64,000 bases of DNA, from contig NC_039492.1 in NCBI RefSeq assembly GCF_003590095.1, positions 2,108,001 through 2,172,000 on the forward strand, given 5' to 3'. Shown in pieces: positions 46,301 to 58,346 of this stretch. The stretch is from Trichoplusia ni. Its lineage: Eukaryota > Arthropoda > Insecta > Lepidoptera > Noctuidae. The notes beneath the pieces were generated by a model, which did no database searches, was not told the origin of the DNA, and saw only the letters and a list, made by a program, of their open reading frames with translations. Every line of letters starts with the position of its first letter. Within the stretch, counting starts at the first letter, position 1. Position numbers and translations under genes: made by a program.

Positions 46301-49300
46301 AAAGACAAAGACAATAAAATAAAACAGCGCTTACCGCTTGACGAAGACGTTATAAATTTCGAAATCACACAAAATATGGGACAGGTGAAATCAATAGAGA
46401 ATAAAATATTACATGTGAAGATATTTATTTTGTTCGTAAATCGTAGGAACAAAATTTTTATACAAGATCATGGACAAGGTCACTGTAGAGACTCAGGTAG
46501 AGATGGAGTAATAGTAAAATAATAAAAACCTTCTCGTAATATTGCAAATGAAAGATGGCGAGTAATGAAATTTGCACATTTGTTGCGTTAGATGCCGCGA
46601 ATTTTTAAAAGTAGGGAGAGAGTTTAAATAGGTCCTTTGAATTGGACTTATTGATCATGTAAACCAACGGTCAGGTGAAAATAATAAAAAGAATGCAGGA
46701 CCTTATACAGAATAACTATTGAGACTAAACTATTGAGTTTAAAAAACCAAAGAAAGTTCAAGACCTGGTGGTGGATTATGGCAAAATGGCAATAGTCTGG
46801 TTCATATTATAAGAGAAAACGTCACTGTTTCCTCAATAAATAAAAGGGTATTTTTTTATTTACTAACCCCAAACTAGACATCCCAAATATTCTATTTTTC
46901 TCTATGTTAACAAATCCCAAAAGTAAAAAATCAGCAGCAAGACAAAACCCATTTATATCATAAAGTTGTGTCCATATTCCATTCTGTCAGAGTGTGAACA
47001 TTAAATCCTTGAATACAGAACTCTAAAACTCAAACATTTTTCTAATTATTCTAACTCACCAGTTTTTGTAGATGCTGATTAATTTTCGCCTTGATTGACA
47101 GACGAGGTCGCTGGAACGAGTTCACTGAAAATTCTGTTATACGCCGAACGTCGGTTCGAACTCACTGAATGTTAATTAAAGCTGTTAGCGGTGTCATTTT
47201 TCATGCACCGACTTATTTTTGTTCTGTTCTTACACTAAATTTATTAGAATTTAGTACTCAAAGGATGCCAAAAAAAATTATGTTCTGAATGAGACCACTT
47301 TTAGAAATTAAATACTCAATACTTTATTGCTTTCATAATGTAGTTACAGGTGGTAATTTCAGGTATAATGAACAATTATGGACCCTGTGGGCACAGCATT
47401 ATAGTAGGTTTAGAATCTCAAGATGGGATAGTTTTTGTAATTTTTGTTTTATATATTTGATTTAGGGCTCTTCTATGATCAATGCTATGTTTTAGAATGC
47501 TTGATGCAAATGATTTACCAAATTATCAGTTAGAAACTCAGTTCAGTTCCAAGTAAAATTTCACATGTAACTGTAAAAAAGAGACATCACGATACTAAAA
47601 TTATATTCAACATAGACACAGATAAAAGCAAACGTCGTTATTCATATCAATAATTTGATGTTACTAATATTATTAAAACAAATAATATATCCCATGTTAT
47701 GTTCATTATTTCAATGTTCTTGAGAATTGTTTGGCACCGGTATACTTCATCTTGATACTTTAAAATGAATGTGACAAGTGGGCAGTGTTGACCCGTTATC
47801 AATGGATTACGGCTATTCGAAATATTTTATTAGATGAGTGGGTTTGTGCTAATAGGAACAGCTGATACGATCTATGGAGTAACAGATTTATGAAAAAGTA
47901 TCCTAAGATCCTTGAATACTTCATCCACGGATGTTGTTTTTGTTTTCGGATAGAAGAGTTATGAGAAATGTTAATTGTAGCTGCTTTGATAGGTACTTCT
48001 TCAGCATACGCCTTTCTAGAGAAGGAAGGTCATGTCAATATCTCCAAATTGAAATAGGATGTACATTCTACATATATTCTGAATATTGAACACAAAAAGT
48101 AATGTGTCAAGGCTTAACCCCTAACGTTTATATTTATAACCTTTTAGTTCAATGATTTCTTGGAAGAGATTTTATCTCATAGAAAATGAAGATGACAGGC
48201 AAAATTTATGAAAGAAAGTAATAAATATCGATAAAAGTCGAATCTCTTAATATAAATCATTTGCTAAAACGTATGGCTTTATACTTATACGTCACTCTCT
48301 TTATACTTTACATTTCATATTGGTAGCAACCCTACCAAGACCCCGCAAAGAAAACGGTCTTCACTTAAACCACCGTTCACCCAATTGGCAAGCTTCCAGG
48401 GGTGTTACACCCATTGATCCAAACATTAATATTCGTTCATTTGATGCACATTCAATGTGTACACTGCTTTATGTCTGCTTGTACTCAAACAGTAGTTAAT
48501 GCTGATAATTTTCCAGTCAGAATACCGTTTCAGCCGTTGCTGTCAAAATAAAGACTGCACTGACTGACTTTGAGTAAATGGCTGAGAATTTGTGGAGTGT
48601 TTTAGTAATGGGCTTCCGTTTCTATGCAGTTTTTTGTGGGCGGTGAAAAATGTGTGTAAATGAGAATAATATATGTGCTATGAATAGTTACGATGTGTTT
48701 ACAGTAATTACAGTGTATTGTGATACGAGAAGTTTTATGCAGAACTGCGAATGGAATAGACGTAATTTAAAGCTGGATAGTATTCTACTGAAAATGGGTT
48801 CAGAAACCTCAAACAGAACCTTAGCAAAGCCATTTTTAGTTGCAAACAATATACGAAGTACAAGTACGAGTTCAACACTGTAATAAAGACTCACTGAGAC
48901 TTATTCGAACAAGTAATGGGACTTCCATTAAGAAAGTTTTATCTTTGAAATATTTTTATTCCCTGACACGACCTTACCACTTGAAAAGCAATTCAAGCAA
49001 GCCCGTATAACAGCTGCAGCTTCAATCAACTCGTCGCTTTTCACAGCCACCAAGCATTTTCCATCGCGCCCATGTCACAATTTTCTTCGATTCAAAAAAT
49101 CTTTTAATCCGAAATCTACCATCTCTGTTATACATGATCAACTCAACAAGTGCGACAGCGACGAAAAATCCGACAATCGTGTTGAACACATAATACCTAG
49201 ACGTGCAGAGGGGGGTGGCTTAACAATGAGACTCTAATGCAAACAGCGACGTAGCGAAAACGATCAACGATTGTCGAGAACGTTTGAACAAATACCACGA

Positions 49301-50317
49301 AGGGTGGTGCTGCGAAACAATGGAATGTCGTGGTAGGGGGTACGCCGATGCTGAATTATCATCTATAGACCGTGACGCAAATAGACGTGAATGAGTACCG
49401 AATGGGAAGGGATCTGTCAGATTACGAGAGCATCGGTATTTGTCAGTAATTTGGTTCCGGATTTTGTGCAACTGGACTGTCTGTTGCGTGGGTGGCGAAC
49501 GAAAATAATCATGGCGTCTAAGTTTATTTAGCACTAATGGATTCCATTGCATTTGATTCAATTGCTTTATGTTTATTTAATTTTGCTGGTGTCTCTGTGG
49601 TGAAAGTCTTGAAGCAAATTTTAGAGTTTAGTTAAAGTTTTGGTTTGATGACGCAATCATCTTTCATTTTTTTCGTATGATTTTATAACAGCCTTTGAAG
49701 TCCGAGATTATTTATAAAAATTGTAAAAAAAGAGTCTACATAAAAGTATTTTCCAAAAAGTGAAATCAACTCTCATAAGCAAGTTATAATCAATTTTCTA
49801 CAACTTTGCGAATTAAGCGCATGTTATCACCAGTTTCCCTTGTTTATAATCAAACTCGACCAACAAAATCAACCAATAAAACCATATTCAAATGAGTTCC
49901 TGAAAAAACATGATCACAATCCACGGCCAAACTCTGAACAAAATTCGGTATCAACCGATTTAAAATAACAACACGTGCAAAGTTTTAATAGTAAATAAAT
50001 AAGTTTAATATTTAAACTATTTACTGAGGACCCGAAGCGTTTAGGTTTTGTTCGGCAAATGTTAATTCGGGTCAACTTACTTCATAACCAAGGTCAGTGA
50101 CTCAGATGAGATTGGATTTCAGCAATTTCTGTTAAACTGTTCGTTTTGGGCGCTTATTTATGTTGTTCTTCGAGAAACTTAGACAACGTTTACTTAGTTT
50201 TTTGGCTCAGCGATTTGGTTTACTGTTTATTTCCACTTATACTTTTCTCTTTTCAAAATCTTCATAATTATTGTAATGTGATCTTTATTCAAAATCACGA
50301 CATTTAATATTCGTGGC
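43391..50317. other. Long plain non-coding stretch including the longest open frames
   Basis: About 7 kb without recognised transposons. It contains the longest frames in the window, 133 codons (43703-44104, minus) and 114 codons (44249-44593, minus), plus 113 codons at 49220-49561 (minus). None shows a domain, signal peptide or motif I know, and these lengths are expected by chance at this composition. 46180-46800 carries several short lysine-rich frames in a row and could be a decayed gene or transposon, but I cannot identify one. Confidence 0.45.
44881..44940. promoter_or_regulatory. Palindrome-dense GC-richer block
   Basis: TGGCATGCCA (44891-44900) is a perfect palindrome. It overlaps GCCATG-gtcgaca-CATGGC (44897-44915). 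A CAGCTG E-box lies at 44887-44892 and GCATGC at about 44918-44923. Such density is unusual in this window and may mark a cis-regulatory element. No direct evidence of function. Confidence 0.25.
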
Positions 50318-50446
50318 GCGGGGTATTAACCAACATTCATGTCCCATTTCATTCAATCTCACAAATGATTGTCATACGCGGGATCGAACCCGGGTCACGC
50401 CGTGCAACGTGAGTGATGACACTCAACCATAGAGCTGTCCATGCAC
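50318..50446 (-). repeat. tRNA-derived SINE, 5' part
   Basis: On the minus strand: GGACAGCTCTATGGTTGAG (A-box position), about 30 bases, then CCCGGGTTCGATCCCGC (perfect B box GGTTCGATCC), GTATGACAATCATTTGTGAG and ATGTTGG. The body is short, so it is a truncated or diverged member. Confidence 0.75.
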
Positions 50447-51565
50447 GCATAGTGTGTTTATTATGTGCTAGAACTTCTTTTGTTTTATCAAGTTGTTATA
50501 TTATTAGTAGGTGTATATTATTACGGCCTTGCCATCTTCACCACCCAAGCTAGAATTACAAAGCATGTATGCTATGTGTTGTATGTTAGTATTCTATATC
50601 CGTTCAACTATTTTGAACTTAGCCAAGTTCTTGTACGAACAGATCGAAAACTATGCAAGCTTGCACTACAATATATTGGAATATTGGATAAGCAAAGGGA
50701 AAGTTAAAAACAAACTATTTTGCGATATAAGATATTGTGAACTTTATAAGGAACGTAATACCAGCATACATAAGTCCTACTGCTGGGCAAAGTCGAATAT
50801 TGAGAATGATTAAGCTTTGACCATCAAATGTCAGAAGTAGAAATCAGTAATAATATGAAATTGTGACTCCTGCTGGGTTAATTTCTCTTCGCACACTACG
50901 ATTTAAATAAAATGGGCATTGATGACCGGCTTTCACCCCAATGGAAATTTTAAGTTTCAGTTCCTTTCCTCCACTCTTCACGAGTTCATCACGATAAAAG
51001 GGAGTAATTTCCCAGTATTATTAGTCTTCATATTGGAAACGAAATTGAGTGCAAAACTGACCTTTGACAGCTATTGAGCTGACATGAACTATAGTTGCTA
51101 CAAAGGTCAGAGCATCCTCCACTCATAAAGAAATTAATGAAAAATAATTTCTCCTCATATTTTTATTTTCAGCACACAATTTCCTTTGATTTAAATTAAA
51201 ATATTTCAATACTTCTCTCACATAAAAAGTATATTTACACAGAGTTTCAGTTTAAATTAAAACGTATAATGAATGGTCTCACTTTGAGCGTATGAAATGT
51301 TTTGATTAGTATGATGGCTCATGTTTTTAAATATTAAAACTTTTCCACGACACATATGATAAATAAGCGCAAACTTTTAATAATTTTGATTAAATTATGA
51401 TTTGATTTGATGATCATTTTTTCAAGGTAAAAGTAATTTTTAATATCTCGCATTAGAAATTACAGTAACGATAATTTAAAAGGTATTTTTTGGCAAACGA
51501 TATTTTATTAAAAGCACTAGGAAATGGCCATGATCAAAAATATGCAGGCTTAGTAGAGTCAAATA
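50447..51565. other. Spacer with possible LINE scrap
   Basis: 50768-50797 contains TCCTACTGCTGGGCAAAG, a minus-strand match to the LINE terminus, too short for a firm call. The 100-codon frame at 50511-50813 runs through it and has no other recognised content. Confidence 0.4.
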
Positions 51566-51635
51566 TAGCCCGACTAGTTTCCAAAGCGTCAATTCATGAT
51601 TAAGGTCTGCGATAGGTCTGAAACTAGTCGGGCTA
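51566..51635. repeat. 70-bp element with perfect 15-bp inverted ends
   Basis: TAGCCCGACTAGTTT (51566-51580) and its exact reverse complement AAACTAGTCGGGCTA (51621-51635) enclose 40 bases containing TTCATGATTAAGG. Diverged relatives are at 19022 and 41394. It could be a tiny MITE-like element or a hairpin-forming unit. Confidence 0.7.
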
Positions 51636-52966
51636 AATAAATAAACTGCTACGCGATTTTCACGTAAAATTTAATTTAGAAAGATCCTAGTACCTACTTG
51701 TTCAGCTAGTACCCAAAATAATTTCCATATTTCCATTGCATATAAAATTAAAACGGACTCCATCGATGCAACATATCGGTCATAAAATTTTACATCTTAC
51801 TTTGGTCCACAGGAATCGTTAATAGTTATTGCACACCGGACGAAGTTAAATTGAGATGTAAAGTATCAACTAGGGTTACCGATTGGGGAACCATGGAGAG
51901 AGATAATGTAGAATGCAATGTCGTTCTATGAACTTTGTTCTCGTTAGAATTGTTTTAATTTTAAAGATTTTGTTACCGCATACGGTGTGGTGTAATTGTA
52001 CTGCACTGTGTGATCCATTAATCTTTGTACTGTGTCTGGGGGTCTTTGTGTATTGAATTTGAATATTTATTTGTGAAAGAACCGCTACACAAAATTTACA
52101 GTACTTAGTGAGTTAGACTTGCTCAAAGAGCGTGTAATATGGTCTTTTTGCGATAGATATAAAATAAGTTTGGTTTCGGAATTAACTAAGAATTCCAATC
52201 ATTCATTTTAATTAAGAGTAGAAAATGACACTGATGTCAATTTTCTCCTAAGTTATTGTTGTGTTATAAAACGTTTTTTGCAAGTAATGATTGTGGCATC
52301 GAAAGCATTTTACAACCCTGAAATGGTCTTAAAAATGTCAGCCAACACAGTTTAAAATTTAAACAGTCAATTCAATATTGAATACTGCGGATACTGTGGT
52401 CGTAAAATGTGAGTGTACAGTCATATTTATGTGATCTTTGTACTATAACTATTGACTATATGCTGACACTAGGAGAGAGAAGACATTTTAACAATGTCTT
52501 TTATTTAAACTAAATATATTAAAGGCTATTTAAGTAACTATAAAAGTCGTGGAAGCGCTTTTGTTTTACGTATCGATTTGTATGCAAAATGGGCAGGTTT
52601 CAACCCATCGCAGTCAAAGTACCAATGTGACTTTTTGAAAACTTATGTGTTCTACCTTAATTATTTAAGGAAAAATGGTGTAGGTGAAGACGTGGTAAGG
52701 TAACCTACAGTGAAAATATTGGAGTTTGAAATTGCAAACCTGCTGTGAGCTAGTTTGCTAAGCCCAGTTGGGACATTCGTAGGTTGGTATTATAACTGAT
52801 AATAAAACAAGGCAGTAAAGATCTCACTTCTGGGTATAGCCCCTCTTACCATATATAGAAAGACTGAGAATTGACTTTAAACAAAATGCTCTATATACTA
52901 TTATTGAACACACGCCATCGTTTATTTTGATTTTAGTAAGTTTACTTTTCAATATATTTTTTTTTA
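51636..52966. other. AT-rich spacer
   Basis: No gene or named repeat recognised. Confidence 0.45.
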
Positions 52967-53222
52967 CTAGCTGTTGCCCGCGACTTCGTTCCCGTGGGTA
53001 GAAGATATAAGTTATGATTTATACCTGCCCTGTTTTTTCACATTTTCCATTGTACCTATCTTCACTCCTATTAGTCGCAGCGTGATGGTTTATAGCCTAA
53101 AGCCTTCTTCGATTAATGGTCTATACAACAAAAAAATAATTTTTCAATTTGGACCAGTACTTCCTGAGATTAGCGCGTTCAAACAAACAAACAAACTCTT
53201 CAGCTTTATATATTAGTATAGA
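52967..53222 (-). mobile_element. Lep1-type Helitron-like element, full length
   Basis: CTAGCTGTTGCCCGCGACTT at the left, then AGAAGATATAAGTTATGATT, TTAGTCGCAGCGTGATGG, GATTAGCGCGTTC, CTCTTCAGCTTTATATATTA and GTATAGA at the right. Host A at 52966 and T at 53223 fit A^T insertion. It belongs to the same subfamily as 53859-54117. The 80-codon plus frame at 52974-53216 is inside it. Confidence 0.85.
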
Positions 53223-53573
53223 TTGAACTAGTAGTTACTGTATAATTTGATACATAAAATATACACAAACGATGCTCTTCAGCAAATTGCTGTCGATAAA
53301 ACTAAATTCGATATTAACTTCCAAGTGATTTATTAAACACTAAACCGCTTACTAAATTAAAATACAAATCTCCGAACAGCAGATAAGCACTAATAAAGCT
53401 ACAAACACTTCTGCAAACCTCACCCGAGTAACCAATTTGCAATATATTTTTGGTAGAATACAATTCAACGAAGACACCCACTATTTACAACTTCTCTATT
53501 CTTAGCACAGGTGCTTGCAGAATCCTATTTCAATGTGCACTGGAAACTCTTAAACAAAGATGTTTTTGTGAAA

Positions 53574-53619
53574 ACAAGACAGCGCTCTACATTTCACATA
53601 GCGCCATCCCGCTCACACA
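53574..53619 (+). repeat. 50-bp GGCGCT/AGCGCC palindromic motif
   Basis: ACAAGACAGCGCTCTACATT, then TCACATAGCGCCATCCCGCT and CACACA. AGCGCT and AGCGCC mark the two inner half-sites. The left outer part is diverged. Confidence 0.65.
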
Positions 53620-53858
53620 AAAGCAAGAGGGCTATTTGGAACTCGTAGTACCGGCTCAGATAATACGTATGTTTCGTAGCACTTAATTGCGATACTGTGT
53701 CACAGATTAAATACACAACAGTTGCAAAGCTTAAGATAGAGCTAAAATGATTTCGTGTGTGCAAGGAAATTAAATATACGAGTAATTAGTGTGCTAAGCT
53801 AGATTTTCATATAAAACTCAAGAATCTAAATAGTGTAATTAAAAAAAGATTCTCCCTA

Positions 53859-54117
53859 TCTATATATATACTAATATATAAAGATAAAGAGTTTGTTTGT
53901 TTGTTTGAACGCGCTAATCTCAGGAACTACTGGTCCAAATTGAAGAATTTTTTTGTGTTAAATAGACCATTCATCGAGGAAGGCTTTAGGCTATAAACCA
54001 TCACGCTGCGACTAATAGGAGCGAAAATACAAAGGAAAATGTGAAAAATCTGTGGGCAGGTTTAAATCATAACTTATATCTTCTACCCACGGGGACGAAG
54101 TCGCGGGCAACAGCTAG
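53859..54117 (+). mobile_element. Lep1-type Helitron-like element, full length
   Basis: TC start after A (53858), ACTAATATATAAAGATAAAG, TTGTTTGTTTGAACGCGC, CATCACGCTGCGACTAATAG, ATCATAACTTATATCTTC, GGACGAAGTCGCGGGCAACA and GCTAG, followed by T. About 259 bp, no coding capacity. In inverted orientation to the copy at 52967-53222, 636 bases away. Confidence 0.86.
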
Positions 54118-54877
54118 TTTTGTATAAAGCCCATATTTACCATTTTTTAATCTTGAGGTCACGTGGTATATTTTCACGCACAAATACAGTTATTAAAATA
54201 TGATGCAACTTATTTGAATATGTTGTACCCTCTGTGAATTAGTTAGTCTGTGGCGCCTTCGTAGGCATGTTCAGTGACATACGCTGCAGGAGTTAACCTG
54301 AGCCTGCATAGTGCTGTTATATTTCAATTTAACTTAGGATTTACTTTACAAGTTTCGATCTGGCTTGTCGATTGAAGATTGATATTGTCTGTGAGGTGTT
54401 GTATATGTTTAGACGGGATGAAACTTATACGCTCTTGACTGCTTTTCAAAAAGATTTTTTGTTTCAATTGAACTTGGAATATCGGGGGTGGGAATACTTA
54501 TATTTCGTTTGTTATTTCTTCATGGTTTGCTTAATAGTTTTAAATTATTTGCTCTTTATTGCTTCTTTTATTGGTGTATGTATTATAAAGAGAAAAAAAA
54601 ACTACGTAGGACGTAAAAAAAGTTCTCTTCATGTAAAACATCACGCGAACTTCGCAACTAGCTGTAAGAACAATCAATATCAATTCTAAAGCTGACCCAG
54701 GTGTTCTAGAAATAAACCCGCAAAGTGTAACAAAAAAACTTCAAAATCACGAGAGCCTCTCTAATTTAGTTACGAGGGCAACATTGTCTAAGATTGTTTA
54801 GACTTGTTTAAATTATGTAGCAGTTTCGCGACGGTTGAGGCCCTACCACGTCATTCTTAAACTTAAACTGTAGCCGT
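54118..54877. other. Spacer
   Basis: A 105-codon plus-strand frame (54372-54689) has a hydrophobic stretch near residues 45-70 but no recognisable family. Chance is likely. Confidence 0.4.
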
Positions 54878-54928
54878 CGCGGAAGTGAGATAGCGATGTA
54901 AGATGTAGAGCGCCATCTCTCTTTAATA
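54878..54928 (+). repeat. 50-bp GGCGCT/AGCGCC palindromic motif
   Basis: CGCGGAAGTGAGATAGCGAT, then GTAAGATGTAGAGCGCCATC and TCTCTTTAATA. The right half-site TAGAGCGCCATCTCTC is intact. Confidence 0.7.
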
Positions 54929-55585
54929 CCTGCAATATAGTTATTTAAGGAGTTGATAGTAGAGACTTAGAGGTTGTTAATATTCGAAGGAAAGTTCGGG
55001 TTCTCGAGTTGTTCATTTTCAAAGATGCCTGATGTTTGTGTTTACTGAGGTGTTGTGGAGACGGTAATAGAGACAAAGTTTTCGAAGGTACTTTGGTTTT
55101 AGGTGTGGGTAGAGTGAAACTTAATGTTGCTGATGGTAAAGATTTTTTTTTGCTCGAGGTTGTGGAAAAGGGGCAAGATTAGAGTGATTGAATTGGAATA
55201 ATGAGTGAACAATAACTTAATATATAAGTGGTTGAGTTTACATAGTCACCAAAGTACAGGTTCTAATTAATTAATGCAAAACTGTAAGTTATAAATATTG
55301 TTTTAAAACAGTTAAAACTTTGATAACAGTTGATAGAATTTAAAGTGTTTTAAAAACGAATAGAACGATTACGCCCGCGCCGCCATTAAAAAAAAATAGT
55401 TCAGAAATTAACCTCAAACGCACTAACCCACAACTAAACGAATTTAAATGTAACGAAATCTTTCAAGAATATATTTCTATGCGGCGATACGTACTCCTTT
55501 TGTAGCGGAATTGAGTTTCACGGTCCAAGGGATCGGATGCTGGGGGTCTAACACCAACCTTTCAAAGTGAGACTGCTGCATTCGG

Positions 55586-55634
55586 GCAAGCAAGACGGCA
55601 CGATACAGGCCGTAGAGTGGCATCTCGCTCACAC
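55586..55634 (+). repeat. 50-bp GGCGCT/AGCGCC palindromic motif
   Basis: GGCAAGCAAGACGGCACGAT, then ACAGGCCGTAGAGTGGCATC and TCGCTCACAC. The following TTTATAGTCTTACTTTGTAG resembles the 3' flank of the 17721 copy. Confidence 0.7.
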
Positions 55635-55850
55635 TTTATAGTCTTACTTTGTAGGACGATAGTAGGTGCTCTGGATAACTGGTCAAGTGATTCGATATCC
55701 TCAACGGGATACAGAAGTCGTGTGATATAAGTTTGTTTTATTTATTGAAGATTTTTTCTGTTTTGTTTGAGTTTTCGGAGGAAGGTTATTTTTAATCCTC
55801 AAATGAAAATGATTTGGTTGGAGAAATAATGACATGTGATTTACTGAATT

Positions 55851-55911
55851 TTAATTGTTTCAGTGACTCTTTGGTTGACTGTTTCAATCGAAGAGTCACT
55901 GAAACAATTAA
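55851..55911. repeat. Perfect 21-bp inverted repeat, 19-base loop
   Basis: The left arm 55851-55871 (contains GTTTCAGTGACTCTT) is the exact reverse complement of the right arm 55891-55911 (contains AAGAGTCACTGAAAC). The 19-base loop is 55872-55890 and itself contains GACTGTTTCAATCG, which echoes the arms. A 61-nt foldback like this is the size of a short pre-miRNA-like hairpin. The complete absence of mismatches fits a recent DNA foldback at least as well. Confidence 0.85.
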
Positions 55912-56886
55912 TTTTTTTACCATAAAAAAAACAATCCGTTTTTGCTCTTTTGGGTGCGGATCTCTAGAAATGTTGAGCTCGTTAACATGATCTATTTGGA
56001 TGACTCAATGCGACCCCCACGACGATTAATAGATTAAAATAGTACGACTTTATTTCTTTTGTATTCATTTTGTAATTTGTGATATCCACATGACTAGTTA
56101 GCTAATGACTTTAGCTACGAGCAAATTATAGTTCATTTTATTTTATTTTCTTATGATACTCTACGGGTATATAAAAAAGTAAGTAAGTTTTGACTTTAAT
56201 TACAATAACGTTTTAATATGAAAGTCTGAGTATATGTGTCTTTGTTTGTATGTGTGAGTGGGTGAGTGTGTATGTTTGAGACCTTTTTACGCCAATGGTA
56301 CGAATCGTCACTTAAAATCACGAATTTAGTATCGATGGGTGATACCTTGGATTAACACATAGGATACTTTTCTTCTTTAAACAATGGTTATGTTTTTTGT
56401 AGATTTAACTAACTTAAACCCGCTAAAAACTAGTAGATTATAGGTCAAAGATAACAATAGTCCAAACATTTCTCTGCCAAACATATCCTTTGAGAAAATA
56501 TTCACACCATTTTCTTTCAGCAAATCCAGATTAGAGAGATAGAAAGACTGACACTGATTTCATACCCTCTTAAAATTTAAAATAAACTTTGCCGTCTTGT
56601 CATAAGGTTTAAAATTGACTGTTATTTCTAACTGAATGACAAAGAGTTACATTAAGTTTTCAACTAGAATATGAGAAACGCAGGGAACGACATTTTTATG
56701 GTGACGCTGAGAAATGTGTTTTAAAATGTGTTAGGTGCCAGATTTATGATACTAGGTCTGCAATAGATTATGCACTCATATGGATCTATTTTCAAATGTT
56801 TTCGGTTACCAAAATGTGATATTTTATAGATTTCGTTTTGATTTACAATATTTACTCTTTGAGCTTTTCGTTTTGGTCGTTTTAAT
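55912..56886. other. AT-rich spacer
   Basis: No gene recognised. 56220-56280 is a TG/TATG-rich tract similar in character to the CTGTCTGTC part of the GGTTCCGTA-type repeat, but too diverged to call. Confidence 0.4.
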
Positions 56887-57029
56887 GTCGCGGTGGTCTT
56901 GCGGTTTTATACGTGGATTTTTATGCACTAGGTCCAGGTTCGGTCCTAACGCTGGTAAAGTGAGAATGTGTGTTTTTTAGATTATATGTACTTATCTGAT
57001 CATTATAAGATACCCTTACCGTTTTTTTT
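56887..57029 (+). repeat. tRNA-derived SINE
   Basis: GTCGCGGTGGTCTTGCGGTT (A box TGGTCTTGCGG), then CTAGGTCCAGGTTCGGTCCT (B box GGTTCGGTCC), GCTGGTAAAGTGAG, AATGTGTGTTTTTTAG, TATGTACTTATCTGATC and ATTATAAGATACC, ending in a T-rich tail. The 66-codon frame at 56780-56980 runs into it and is accidental. Confidence 0.72.
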
Positions 57030-58346
57030 ATTCACAATTAACAGGCTATGTAATTTTTTGTTCATTTTTAATTGGTATGATGCCTTCCTATTTTATGTTT
57101 GAATACCTATTTATATATATTTTTTTGTTAGTGTAAACAACAAATAAATAACTTGCGTGTTCCCTTTTAATTATTATTAACATCTATATTTTTTGCAAAT
57201 GTATGAATTTAGCAACCAAAAAAAATTCTTATTAGTTTAAGTTAATGCTATAAATAAATCTTTAGTTTTATTGCTGAACAATTTCGAAACTTAATCAACT
57301 AAAATCAATTTCATTTAACATCTAAATTGTACTTTCATGCTTAAACTACTAACAACACGCAATTTAACTAATGATTGATAATATTGATTGTACGTGACAG
57401 CCCTTATACTAGGCTAAATTGCCTATTATCTCTGTAAATCTAACGAGGGGCTAGTTAAGAAAACAAATTGGTCCCTGGCTCAATAATAACAATAAAACAT
57501 TGAAAATTTTCAAGATATTTCTGCATTTCTACTTTCCTTTATGGGTTATTATTTTGCTTTGATGTTGCCTCATTGGTTTCTTTTGTATCATTTACATACA
57601 AATATCTGTTATTGTTGTTTGTTTTGAGTAATTTGAGGTTAGCAGGTGAAGAAGGGACAACTGACGTATGATTTTTGGTAATCATATTTTGTTTTCTTGT
57701 AGAGCTTAATTATAATTTGCAATTTAAATTTCATTACATTACTACATTACTCTATAATAGGATTGTAATTTGTCATTAATAAGAAAGGTGTTTTCAAGCA
57801 TCTGAAAAATATTGCTGTTAGAAACGGGATTTCTGAAAAGACAATGAAAAACTCCATTCCTTTTAACGAAATTGCAATTATACTGATATTAAAAGTAAGG
57901 TTTTTCATGAAGAAAATTATAGTCCTATAAAAAATATAAGTTACATTTGACCACGACGATACTGTTGTGTTTATTTTGCAAACTATTTTATAGCATCAAG
58001 AACTATTTTCTTACGAGAAATATAAAAAAAAAATGTTATACAACTACCATCGCAAGAAAAAACATTATACAAACTAATACAGCCATCATTCACATTTTAT
58101 CATGAATAAATTGCAACAAATATGACGGTAATATTATAGATTCTTTACAAAGTATTTCCTTTGATATCAAGTTTCATTCATTGAAATGTATTCGTCTGAG
58201 TACATTCTATATCGACTCGTATGGAACTCGGTTCAGTACATATTTTTCTGAACTGGCTGGAAACATCGCGTGGGCTACGGGGAGTAATTCAACTGGTGTG
58301 CTGCAGGGTTGCTAGGGAATTCTAATATTCAACGAAAAAATCTATA
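57030..58346. other. AT-rich spacer
   Basis: No gene or repeat recognised. Confidence 0.5.

Noticed and set aside
49220..49561. 113-codon minus-strand frame
   Set aside because: Within chance length. Arginine/serine-rich composition reflects local GC, with no motif.
54372..54689. 105-codon plus-strand frame with a hydrophobic stretch
   Set aside because: T-rich codons give hydrophobic runs by chance. No upstream promoter, splice context or family resemblance.
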